Below are positions 14,932 through 22,249 of a DNA stretch of 40,292 nucleotides, piece after piece. The DNA is from Microscilla marina ATCC 23134 (GTDB taxonomy: Bacteria > Bacteroidota > Bacteroidia > Cytophagales > Microscillaceae). Position numbers and translations under genes: made by a program. The notes under the pieces were generated by a model. That model was not told where the DNA came from. It saw nothing but the letters and a program-made list of their open reading frames with translations, and ran no database searches. The stretch spans positions 1 through 40,292 of the forward strand of contig NZ_AAWS01000069.1 in NCBI RefSeq assembly GCF_000169175.1, read 5' to 3'. The first letter of the stretch is position 1, and every line of letters starts with the position of its first letter.

Positions 14932-17238
14932 CTACTTTTTAGTGACTCTTTTCAGGATCGTTTCTTTGCCAAGGCGAATCTTAAACAAGTAAATGCCTTT
15001 GGGTAAATAACGGACAGGTATTGTAAAAACTCCTGCACTAAGTTTACCAGTATGGGTAGCTAAGTATCTGCCTAAATCATCCAAAATATAAACCTCTAGG
15101 CTTTGGCTTACTTTTCCCGTAAACTTTAATATGACTTTGTCGGAGCTTGGGTTGGGGTAAACACTCAGTTGGGCTTGGCTGGGTTGGTTGGGCAATGCCG
15201 TGGGGCCTCCACCTCCACTACTAACCGTCATCGAAATTTCGTTAGAGGTAGCCGTATTGCTGCTAACACAGCTTGCCGAGGTAGTCATCATAACGCTCAC
15301 CTTATCGCCGTTGCTTAGGTCTGTTTTTTCAAACGTAGCAGCAGTAGCCCCACTTACGTCGGTTCCATTTACTTTCCATTGGTAGGTAGGAGAGGTACCT
15401 CCATTGGTAGGGGCAGCGGTAAAGGTTACCTTGGTGCCAGGGGCGATGGTGTTATCTGCATCATCAGATGTAATGCTTACAGTAGGAGCTTGTGGAGCAT
15501 TGACTGTAAGCAAAACATTGGCAGAGTTTGCCGAACCACAGCCTCCGCCTGAGGTAGCTGTACGACGGTAATAAGTATTTTGGCTGAGGGCAGGTGGCTG
15601 GTAAGTAGCTGAGGTAGCCCCCGATACATTGCTAAAGTTGGTGCCATCGCCAGAAGATTGCCACTGGTAGGTGAAACTCCCATTTCCGCCCGATGCTGCA
15701 GTAGTAGACGTAAGCAAAGCAGGTGTACCTCCACTACAAATGGTTTGGGCACTGCCTATACTGCCAGCATCCACTGCATTACAGGCAGTGGCGGTTCCAG
15801 TAAGTTTAATTGTATAAGGATTTTCGTTGGGATCATCGCTATTGATCGTGAGTGTAGCACTACGGGCTCCAGCCGCAACCGGAGTAAAAGTAACCGTAAA
15901 AGTTTTGTTACCACTTTCGGCAATAGGACTGGTAAGGCTGGCTTGGCTTATAGAGAAATCGCCTGCATTGGTTCCCCCCAACGTGGCAAAACTTCCTGCG
16001 CTTCCGGTAAGGGTTAAATTGCCTGAACCCAGGTTTTCAGCGGTAAAAGTAACTGCACCAGTGTTGCTACCCACCGTTGCAGACCCAAAGTCATGCGTGG
16101 CTCCCACGGCAAGGCTAGAGGTAGTTTTAAGGTTTAAGTCAGGGTAAGCCACTTTACGTATTTTGCCATTTGTAAATTCTGGTATATACATGTCGCCCGC
16201 AGCATCAATTACAAGCCCAAACGGTAGGCTAACCACTGCACTGGTGGCCAATCCACCATTGCCAGGGTCGCTGGCACCGCCCCCCGCTATAGTATTAATT
16301 TTGTTGTCTGAGGCGTTTACTTTACGAACTACATTGCCGCTAAATTCGGCAATGTATAAGTTTCCAGATACATCTATATGAATACCCGTAGGCCCATTAA
16401 TAGTAGCACTGCCTGCATCGGCTCCGTTACCAGTAGTAGATCCGGTTCCGGTGCCTACAATGGTGTTGATATTTCCGTCCGAAGCATTGATTTTTCTAAT
16501 CCGATGACCAGCAAATTCGGCAAAGTAAATATTTTTGGCAGCATCCAGGTATATTCCTAGGGGATTGTTTACAGTAGCAGCTGTTGCCAGTCCCCCGTCT
16601 CCAGTAGTAGAATTAGTACCATCTCCAGCAATGGTAGATATTTTACCATCGGAGCCATTTACTTTGCGAACTTTGTTTCCGGCATACTCAGTAAAATAAA
16701 TATCTCCGTTGTCGTTGTCTACATATACAAAAAAAGGATCATTCAGTTTCGCGTCAGTAGCGGCACCCCCGTCACCAGGGTTGTTGGCACCCCCCCCTGC
16801 TACTGTAGATATTTTTCCATCCGAAGCATTTATTTTCCGTATTTTTTTGGAAGCCCCTCCTTCGGCAAAGTAAAGGTTCCCGTTTTTATCGAGAAATATT
16901 CCTCTGGGTGAGGCTACCTTAGCACTGGTAGCAAGCCCTCCATCGCCGGTAGAGTTTTGGGTACCATCACCTGCCAGAATCAGTATCTTCCCGTCCGAGG
17001 CATTTACTTTTAATATATAGTGTTTGTTGGTTGAAGCTATATATAAGTTTCCAGCATTGTCTGATAGTAGCCCGTGTACTTGGCCTAAGTTGGCAGACAT
17101 TGCGCTTATATTGTTGGCAATGGCAGTGGCGCCTGTGCCTCCTCCGGCAACAGTGCTTATATTTTGTGCAGATAAAAAGTAAGTAGTAAAGCATAGTAGG
17201 AGAACCATGCTCATTAAATGAGGCATTTTGTGAGACAT
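14932..17238 (-). CDS. Secreted NHL-repeat / Ig-like protein with T9SS sorting domain
   Basis: 768 aa. Signal peptide (residues about 1-24, ending FLSAQ). Residues about 28-370 are six or seven NHL beta-propeller repeats of about 52 residues (pattern GDGGLATxAxVxxPxGIxLDxxGNLYxAE, each with a KINASDGKI element). Residues about 375-485 form a choice-of-anchor D/ASH-like domain (DFGSATVGSNTGAV ... TINSDDPNENPYTIKLTGTA). Two Ig/PKD-like modules follow (about 490-585 with CSGG and YQWQSS; about 585-680 with YQWKVNG). The last about 75 residues are a type A T9SS C-terminal domain (LSVYPNPSSDKVILKF ... KGIYLFKI ... ILKRVTKK). It should cross the outer membrane by the type IX system and stay on the surface or be released. 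The repetitive coding DNA yields many spurious frames on the other strand. Confidence 0.92.
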   Translation of the reverse strand: MSHKMPHLMSMVLLLCFTTYFLSAQNISTVAGGGTGATAIANNISAMSANLGQVHGLLSDNAGNLYIASTNKHYILKVNASDGKILILAGDGTQNSTGDGGLATSAKVASPRGIFLDKNGNLYFAEGGASKKIRKINASDGKISTVAGGGANNPGDGGAATDAKLNDPFFVYVDNDNGDIYFTEYAGNKVRKVNGSDGKISTIAGDGTNSTTGDGGLATAATVNNPLGIYLDAAKNIYFAEFAGHRIRKINASDGNINTIVGTGTGSTTGNGADAGSATINGPTGIHIDVSGNLYIAEFSGNVVRKVNASDNKINTIAGGGASDPGNGGLATSAVVSLPFGLVIDAAGDMYIPEFTNGKIRKVAYPDLNLKTTSSLAVGATHDFGSATVGSNTGAVTFTAENLGSGNLTLTGSAGSFATLGGTNAGDFSISQASLTSPIAESGNKTFTVTFTPVAAGARSATLTINSDDPNENPYTIKLTGTATACNAVDAGSIGSAQTICSGGTPALLTSTTAASGGNGSFTYQWQSSGDGTNFSNVSGATSATYQPPALSQNTYYRRTATSGGGCGSANSANVLLTVNAPQAPTVSITSDDADNTIAPGTKVTFTAAPTNGGTSPTYQWKVNGTDVSGATAATFEKTDLSNGDKVSVMMTTSASCVSSNTATSNEISMTVSSGGGGPTALPNQPSQAQLSVYPNPSSDKVILKFTGKVSQSLEVYILDDLGRYLATHTGKLSAGVFTIPVRYLPKGIYLFKIRLGKETILKRVTKK

Positions 17239-17467
17239 ATTTAAAAGTTTATAAATTCGTAAAAGATTGTACCTCTAATATAAAAAAATCCTACTGTTAG
17301 TCAAAAAATACTTGGCTTACTTAGCCAATAAAAATACATTGAGGTAAGGCAAGTGTAGGCAACGCTTAAAACTTTGTATGGGGAAAATAAGTAAATGGAG
17401 GGCTTTTTTAGGCTATTTTGCAAAAGTTACCTGATGAGTAATGCCTGAATTACAGGGCTTATGGCAC

Positions 17468-17518
17468 AAAAAAAGCTTGCTGTTTTTGTGTTTGTCTCAA
17501 AAAACAGCAAGCTTTTTT
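17468..17518. terminator. Strong bidirectional intrinsic terminator
   Basis: Long near-perfect stem: left arm A7 then GCTTGCTGTTTTT, right arm AAAAAACAGCAAGC then T6, around a short loop. It is 20 bp past the stop of the 312-aa membrane protein gene (minus strand) and separates it from the NHL gene. Confidence 0.88.
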
Positions 17519-17537
17519 GTAGTGTATGGTATGTAGG

Positions 17538-18476
17538 TTATTTGGCTACTATAAATCTACCCAGCCCAATCCTTTTTTCCCGGCTATTGTTCATTACTTG
17601 TTTTAGTTCCCAGTAATACAAGCCAGGCTTAAAGCCTGCCGGAAGCGTAAATTGGCTGCTCTTGGGAGCAATCATAAATACTTTTCTTCTCGAATCATCG
17701 GTTTCTTTAGTAAAAACCTCTAGCCGCAACGAGTCTTGTATAGGGTTGGTCCATTGAAATAAAATACTTTGGCTTTTGGCATCAATTGCTGGAGCAATTA
17801 CCTTTATGCTACCCGAACGGTTGTTACTTAAACGATTGATTTGTTTGTCGTAATAAGAAATGTGTTGCATTGCCAACAACTTTTCATTTTCCAATAAGTT
17901 GGTTTGGGTCGATATAGGTTGAGTATTTTTGTTGGGTAGAGGAGTTTCTTTGCTTGAGTTGTTGTTAGAATTTGGGCGAGCACTATCAGTGGTTGGTTGC
18001 TGGTTGATGGATTTAACCTTGCCTTTGTCGCTGATGGGCGTAGGCGCCATATTTTTCTTTGAACTTGAAGTAGAGTCTGTAACTGTTATCCGGTTACCTT
18101 GTGTTTTACCATTGTCGTATTTCCAAAATTTGGTGGCTAAGTACCCTCCCCCCATTGTGAGCAATAATGCTGCTGCAATGCCTAGCCCCTGAAATTTGTT
18201 AAGCCCCACTACTGGAGTGTTTTTTTTTGTGTTTTTATCAAAATAAGGATGAGGAATAAGCTCTTGGGGGTCATCATCTTTGACAAACTCATAATACTCA
18301 AAAATTTTCTTTTGGTCGTTTACTGAGTTAGTCACGTGTTCTACCAGATCTTCGGGCAATTCGCTTTCCCGTTGAAGTCTGAGTGCATCAACATATAATA
18401 AAATTCCCGTATCATTTAATTCACCATTATCATCAAAAAATACTGATTGTTTGAACATTACATGGTTTTCTTTCAT
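17538..18476 (-). CDS. Single-pass membrane protein, putative anti-sigma partner
   Basis: 312 aa. Residues 1-90 are acidic and predicted cytoplasmic (FFDDNGELNDTGILLYVDALRLQRESELPEDLVEHV), resembling the N-terminal module of Bacteroidetes anti-sigma-like proteins. A single membrane segment lies at about 97-115 (GLGIAAALLLTMGGGYLAT). It is followed by a low-complexity Ser/Asn/Thr/Pro linker (about 120-190) and a C-terminal periplasmic beta-domain (about 215-312) with FQWTNPIQDSLRLEVFTKE and PAGFKPGLYYWELKQ, an Ig-like strand pattern. It follows the atypical sigma gene on the same strand after 236 bp. That arrangement and topology suggest it senses an envelope signal and holds the sigma factor; this is inference, because no classical zinc-binding anti-sigma motif is present. 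Confidence 0.65.
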   Translation of the reverse strand: MKENHVMFKQSVFFDDNGELNDTGILLYVDALRLQRESELPEDLVEHVTNSVNDQKKIFEYYEFVKDDDPQELIPHPYFDKNTKKNTPVVGLNKFQGLGIAAALLLTMGGGYLATKFWKYDNGKTQGNRITVTDSTSSSKKNMAPTPISDKGKVKSINQQPTTDSARPNSNNNSSKETPLPNKNTQPISTQTNLLENEKLLAMQHISYYDKQINRLSNNRSGSIKVIAPAIDAKSQSILFQWTNPIQDSLRLEVFTKETDDSRRKVFMIAPKSSQFTLPAGFKPGLYYWELKQVMNNSREKRIGLGRFIVAK

Positions 18477-18512
18477 TTTGCCACATTATTTATAATTTAC
18501 TACCCTTTTTTG

Positions 18513-18527
18513 TGGTGTATTACACCA
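18513..18527. promoter_or_regulatory. Perfect 15-bp dyad upstream of the membrane protein gene
   Basis: TGGTGTA-T-TACACCA is perfectly palindromic and lies 37 bp before the ATG at 18476, a typical operator position. The regulator is unknown. Confidence 0.5.
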
Positions 18528-18680
18528 TAGACATACATTGTGATGAATATATCTATTTGAATGTTAACTTTCTATTTGATTATAAAGAAGCCGTAGAATG
18601 AGCCCCTTTATACACATACTATTTTTAAACGCCTTAACGGACAGTTTTGGTTAAAATAGTATATGTTGTTGTATATATAT

Positions 18681-18714
18681 ACCCAAGTTTGGCTTGGGTT
18701 ATGGAGTTTTTTTT
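18681..18714 (+). other. Hairpin at the 3' end of the atypical sigma gene
   Basis: Arms ACCCAAG (18681-18687) and CTTGGGT (18693-18699), with a T8 tract 8 nt further on the plus strand. The flanking genes run on the minus strand, where no U-tract follows, so its role is unclear; it could slow or process the sigma transcript before the next gene. Confidence 0.35.
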
Positions 18715-19483
18715 ACAATAATCTGATTAAATTTTTAAAAGCCTCTGTATCATATTGATAATGAGGACTTTGATTCATTACTTCTTTTAAAGCAGAGACT
18801 TTACTATCCAGCCACTTTCTGATCGAGTCAGGGGAATTTTTTTTCGTTTCTACTTTATTCAGTAAAGGCGTAATGATTTTATAGATCTCTTTGTCGGAAT
18901 ATTCAGTGTATTCTTTGTTAAACTGTTGGTAATAGAGATCAAGCTCTTTGCTTGAAAAGCCTACCGCAAAATTCTTGAAATCTTGTTTGGTCAGTATAAT
19001 TCTACAGTAGAGTTTAAGCAAGAGGGTAAACTTATGCTGATATTTTGCAAACATCTTAAGATAACTCTTTAAACGCTCTACTTCTCTTTCTATTATCTCG
19101 TTTTCTATAAAACTAGATTCAGGAGTAGTGTCATTACGTTCGTTGATCAACAAGTTCTCAGTATCAGTATCCAAACTGTTTTTAAATACAGGTTTGTTTT
19201 GTTGTTTTCTGAGTAGCTCCAGACAAATATTGAACGCAACCCTGCTCATATAGCCCTGAATACTCGTAATGTCAGGGTTATAGTTTTGGGCGATATAACC
19301 AATTTTTTTCTCTAAAATAACATACAAAATCTCCTGTGTCAGGTCATCCTTTGAAAAACCGTAAATGCCCCCTCGGCTAGTGAATTTATAGGCTGTTTTT
19401 CTAATGATTTCCTGGATTTCATTAGATGCAATAAACTTTTGAGGATTCTTAAGAAGTAGTTTATGTAGGTTTTTGTTATTCAT
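18713..19483 (-). CDS. Divergent sigma-70-like RNA polymerase sigma factor
   Basis: 256 aa. Residues about 20-95 match sigma region 2: a helical core followed by FSKDDLTQEILYVILEKKIGYIAQNYNPDITSIQGYMSRVAFNICLELLRKQ, with the D-L-x-Q-E (polymerase binding) and GYMSRVAFN-x-C (compare ..yL..iarN) patterns. The remaining 160 residues do not show the usual ECF region 4 (no GxSxxEIA-type helix-turn-helix). A helix-rich stretch, KFTLLLKLYCRIILTKQDFKNFAVGFSS, is followed by SPDSIRKWLDSKVSALKEVM, which may be a degenerate DNA-binding element. The protein is longer than typical ECF factors (about 180 aa). The downstream single-pass membrane protein is a likely partner. Sigma function is probable, but promoter recognition cannot be predicted. 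Confidence 0.72.
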   Translation of the reverse strand: MNNKNLHKLLLKNPQKFIASNEIQEIIRKTAYKFTSRGGIYGFSKDDLTQEILYVILEKKIGYIAQNYNPDITSIQGYMSRVAFNICLELLRKQQNKPVFKNSLDTDTENLLINERNDTTPESSFIENEIIEREVERLKSYLKMFAKYQHKFTLLLKLYCRIILTKQDFKNFAVGFSSKELDLYYQQFNKEYTEYSDKEIYKIITPLLNKVETKKNSPDSIRKWLDSKVSALKEVMNQSPHYQYDTEAFKNLIRLL

Positions 19484-19563
19484 TCAGAAAACTGTTGAGT
19501 TGTTGTTGAACCACCAACATGAGGCATTTTAGTATCAATAGGTAAGTTAAGTAAAAATAGAAA

Positions 19564-19571
19564 CAAAGTTA
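19564..19571 (-). promoter_or_regulatory. Candidate -7 element for the atypical sigma gene
   Basis: The minus strand reads TAACTTTG (TAnnTTTG consensus), about 80 bp upstream of the ATG at 19483. The nearest TTG upstream is 15 bp away, somewhat short for a -33 element. Confidence 0.4.
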
Positions 19572-19860
19572 CGAAGTCAATCGCAGCAATGCTAACTTGT
19601 CATTGAAACTAAGTAACAATATTCAAAATAGGTGTCCAAAACTAAGTGTAGGAGCCCACCAAAAGTAACCCCATTCACGGGGTGAGCAGATCACTAAACC
19701 TTGAGTATGACTACACCTTGTCTTAAAACAACTACGTTTTTTTCTGATTGTTTACCTATAATTTCCCCTATTTTTATCTTTTTGATCAAGCAGCAACCCC
19801 GATTCTTGGATTCAAGCGCAGATTTAAAGCATTTTTACTGGAGAGGGTTGTAATGAATTT

Positions 19861-19955
19861 GCCATAGGTACTGCCAGTACTTTATCAGCCTTCTAACTAA
19901 CAAATTCATAACCCGCTGAAAATAAATATACTATGAATTTGTTAGCTACCTATGG
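19861..19955. repeat. Nested inverted repeat, copy 1
   Basis: Inner arms CTAACAAATTCATA (19897-19910) and TATGAATTTGTTAG (19932-19945) are perfect 14-bp complements. Outer arms CCATAGGTA (19862-19870) and TACCTATGG (19947-19955) are also perfect complements. The inner arms recur at 23830-23873. Confidence 0.75.
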
Positions 19956-19960
19956 AATAG

Positions 19961-20011
19961 CACCGATATTCATCGGTATCTAAGGACTTGCGACTTATCG
20001 CTTAAAGCTTG
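19961..20011 (+). repeat. Dispersed intergenic element, copy 1
   Basis: The small hairpin ACCGATATTCATCGGT followed by ATCTAAGGACTTG and then CGCTTAAAGCTTG. Close copies lie at 23939-23989 and, for the first part, 33848-33877; an inverted copy is at 36424-36450. Confidence 0.75.
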
Positions 20012-20031
20012 CCCCCTGTTAGTTGCCTATG

Positions 20032-20090
20032 GAACAAGGTGTACCTAGAACCTTGCACCTAGTTGCTAGAACCTTGTCGAGGCTTCTAAG
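20032..20090 (+). repeat. Dispersed short repeat (AACAAGGTGTACCTAG type)
   Basis: Begins AACAAGGTGTACCTAG and ends CTTGTCGAGGCTT; matches 14875-14925 at both ends with a variable middle. No coding capacity. Confidence 0.55.
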
Positions 20091-20435
20091 TGTGAAGGTA
20101 ACATGGGTGGGGCAGGTTTAACAAAATATGAATAAGTGAAGTTGTACAAAAAGATAAAGGAGGTGTATTCTATACTGGTAAATTTTGTATGAACTGTGGT
20201 ACTTATGTAATATTGCAATAGATTTGACATAGTGTTGCCTTGTTACTGCAATGAGTTGAACAAAAATGGTATTTAGAAACACTAAAAAGGTTGTAATATT
20301 TGTTGTGAAAGCATGCAACTTCGGGGTGTTATAGTCAATCTCTCATAAAAACTACCTTGTCTTAAACCAGGTTTTCACCTAAATAATATGACAAACGCTA
20401 ACCTATCTTATCGAAAACATATAGATAAATAACTA

Positions 20436-20999
20436 ATGCACAAAGAAATTATTGAAAATATCAGGTCAGGAAAACGTGAAGCACTTGTAAATTTATATAA
20501 ACAATACCGGGTAGATTTTATAAAGTGGGCGATCAAAAATTTTTATTGTAGCCCGCAAGAAGCAGAAGATGCTTACCAGGATACCACCATTGCTTTTTAT
20601 GAAAATATAATGAAAAACAAGGTGCAAGAGTTGAGTTGCTCACCAAAGACCTATTTGTTTGCAATTGGCAAAAATATATTGTTGAGCTTGGCAAAGAAAA
20701 AAAGCAATCAGACGGCTGACATAGAGCACATAAAAGACGTGGAAGACGATGAGCTGATAGCCTTTGAGAAAATAGCCCTGAGCGAACAACAATCCAATAT
20801 TTTGGCGGCAATCAAGGCTTTGGGGGAACCTTGTCAAACCATATTGAAATTATATTACTATGATCGATTGTCGATCAGAAAAATTGTGGAAAAACTGGGG
20901 TACAAATCAGAAAATGTGGTCAAAGTTCAGAAAAACCGCTGTATGAAGCGATTAAAATCCGGGATAGAAGAAACAGGTTTGAAAGAAGATTTAAGATGA
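20436..20999 (+). CDS. ECF-type RNA polymerase sigma factor
   Basis: 187 aa, normal ECF length. Region 2 at about 10-80: IRSGKREALVNLYKQYRVDF, then CSPQEAEDAYQDTTIAFYENI with the D-A-Y-Q-D polymerase-binding motif, and SPKTYLFAIGKNILLSLAKKK (region 2.4). Region 4 at about 125-185: LGEPCQTILKLYYYDRLSIRKIVEKLGYKSENVVKVQKNRCMKRLKSGI, a clear helix-turn-helix. The stop codon overlaps the next gene's start (ATGA), so both are translationally coupled; that gene encodes a membrane protein with anti-sigma topology. It probably responds to an envelope signal; no carbohydrate-uptake genes adjoin it. Confidence 0.92.
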   Translation: MHKEIIENIRSGKREALVNLYKQYRVDFIKWAIKNFYCSPQEAEDAYQDTTIAFYENIMKNKVQELSCSPKTYLFAIGKNILLSLAKKKSNQTADIEHIKDVEDDELIAFEKIALSEQQSNILAAIKALGEPCQTILKLYYYDRLSIRKIVEKLGYKSENVVKVQKNRCMKRLKSGIEETGLKEDLR

Positions 21000-21781
21000 G
21001 TAATACAAACCAATTATTGATTGAAAAATATATTGAGGGAAAGTTATCTGCCGAGGAGCAAACCAAGTTTGAGCTTAGGTTAGTATCAGATGCAGCGTTT
21101 GCCAAGGAGGTAAATGAAGCCAAAGACCTGCTGATTGCCATTCGTGCATTTGGTCGGTCTGGACTAAAAAAAGAACTACAGGGTATAGCCAATGCAGCAC
21201 CTTTACCCTCACACATATTTTCAGTCATTCACGATGAAGAAGCCAAGGGTTCTGAAGGTCAGAATCCTCGCTTGGGACGTTCTTACTGGCGTATAGTCAG
21301 TATTGCTGCCGCTATTGTATTGATATGTACGGCAGGCTGGTTTTTTATCCGCAAGGAAACTTCACCAGAAACACTTTTTATAAGCTATTTTGAGCCTTAT
21401 CCTAATGTAGCTGCGCCTATAGTGCGCAACGGTGCCGTAAAAAAGCCATTAGAACAAGCGCTGCTTGTGTACGAACAGCAAAATTATGTTGCTGCCATTG
21501 ACCAATTGTTGGCCATAGCCCAGAAAAAGCCTACCGAGGTAGTCAGTTTTTACTTGGCAATGTCTTACTTAAGCAATGGCAATGCTCCTGAAGCCATCAA
21601 GCGTTTTCAGGCATTGAAAGACCAGGTGTCGGCTAGTTATCAGAAACAAACATTGTGGTATCTGGCACTGGCATTTTTGGCAGACAAGCAAGTAGACAAA
21701 TGCAAAAGTGTGTTGAAGCAACTAATGAAAGAGGATAATTTTTACCAGAAAAAGGCAACAAAGTTATTCAAACAACTTTAA
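20996..21781 (+). CDS. Putative anti-sigma factor with transmembrane segment and TPR-like domain
   Basis: 261 aa. The ATG overlaps the ECF sigma stop codon by the sequence ATGA. Residues 1-50 (IEKYIEGKLSAEEQTKFELRLVSDAAFAKEVN) match the N-terminal helices of Bacteroidetes anti-sigma/zinc-finger-less regulators (Y-x-x-G-x-L-x-x-E-x-x-x-F-E). One membrane segment lies at about 99-118 (RIVSIAAAIVLICTAGWFFI). Residues about 145-261 outside the membrane are TPR-like helical pairs (AIDQLLAIAQKKPTEVVSFYLAMSYLSNGNAPEAIKRF). The inferred job is to hold the ECF sigma at the inner membrane until the periplasmic TPR region receives a signal. A terminator follows. Confidence 0.8.
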   Translation: MSNTNQLLIEKYIEGKLSAEEQTKFELRLVSDAAFAKEVNEAKDLLIAIRAFGRSGLKKELQGIANAAPLPSHIFSVIHDEEAKGSEGQNPRLGRSYWRIVSIAAAIVLICTAGWFFIRKETSPETLFISYFEPYPNVAAPIVRNGAVKKPLEQALLVYEQQNYVAAIDQLLAIAQKKPTEVVSFYLAMSYLSNGNAPEAIKRFQALKDQVSASYQKQTLWYLALAFLADKQVDKCKSVLKQLMKEDNFYQKKATKLFKQL

Positions 21782-21837
21782 ATACTTTTGTCTGATTAGC
21801 GCATGTAGTCACCCAAATACCCAGTGTATTGGGTGAT

Positions 21838-21875
21838 AAGTCCAACTGTTTTTAAATAAACGGTTGGGCTTTTTT
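21838..21875 (+). terminator. Intrinsic terminator after the ECF sigma operon
   Basis: Arms AAGTCCAACTGTTT and AAACGGTTGGGCTT pair with two mismatches around a 7-nt AT loop and run into T6. It follows the anti-sigma stop by about 57 bp. Confidence 0.82.
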
Positions 21876-22181
21876 AATGGGAGAGAGTTGGCATTCGCGA
21901 CTTATTTTTCCAATCACGTGTCTAATTCTAAATATTGTGATAAATTTGACTCAGCCGGTGGTAAGATATTTGTGTTTTTAGAGACCAACCCACCATAAGG
22001 AATGGTACCAAAATAAATTTACATTCTTAATCTCATCTTTTGAGGCTATACTTTGTTAAAAAATTGGCTAATAGCAGCACTATTCGGCTATTTTTTGCCG
22101 CGTCTAGCAACAAAATATTTTATTAAACTATAGAAATTTATTTTTACACCATTCCTAAGAGGCAAAGTCTAAAATACTGGA

Positions 22182-22213
22182 TTTGTTGAATAACACTTGC
22201 CTCATTAGTTTTA
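22182..22213 (+). promoter_or_regulatory. Possible murD promoter
   Basis: TTTG (22182-22185), 20 bp spacer, then TAGTTTTA (22206-22213), one base off TAnnTTTG. The spacing fits the Bacteroidetes -33/-7 arrangement and would give a leader of about 30 nt. Confidence 0.4.
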
Positions 22214-22249
22214 GTTAAGAACTTGTCGCTCAAATAATTAATAAACATA

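Larger units (their letters stand above)
19484..20435. other. 952-bp intergenic region rich in repeats
   Basis: No credible gene; a 66-codon frame on the minus strand (20118-20318) is unlike the neighbours. It contains the possible promoter of the atypical sigma gene (19564-19571), the large inverted repeat with arms at 19897-19910 and 19932-19945, the dispersed element at 19961-20011, and the AACAAGGTGTACCTAG-type repeat at 20032-20090. The last 340 bp before the ECF gene show no motif I can name. Confidence 0.6.
21782..22249. other. Intergenic region before murD
   Basis: 468 bp. It holds the terminator at 21838-21875 and a possible murD promoter at 22182-22213. The rest is AT-rich with no ORF or repeat recognised. 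Confidence 0.5.

Noticed and set aside
15477-16560. Several 60-120 codon frames on both strands inside the NHL protein gene
   Set aside because: They are shadows of repetitive coding DNA; the minus-strand 768-codon frame has clear domains.
20118-20318. 66-codon minus-strand frame with a Tyr/Leu-rich sequence
   Set aside because: Composition is unlike genes in this window, no start context and no motif; likely AT-rich noise.
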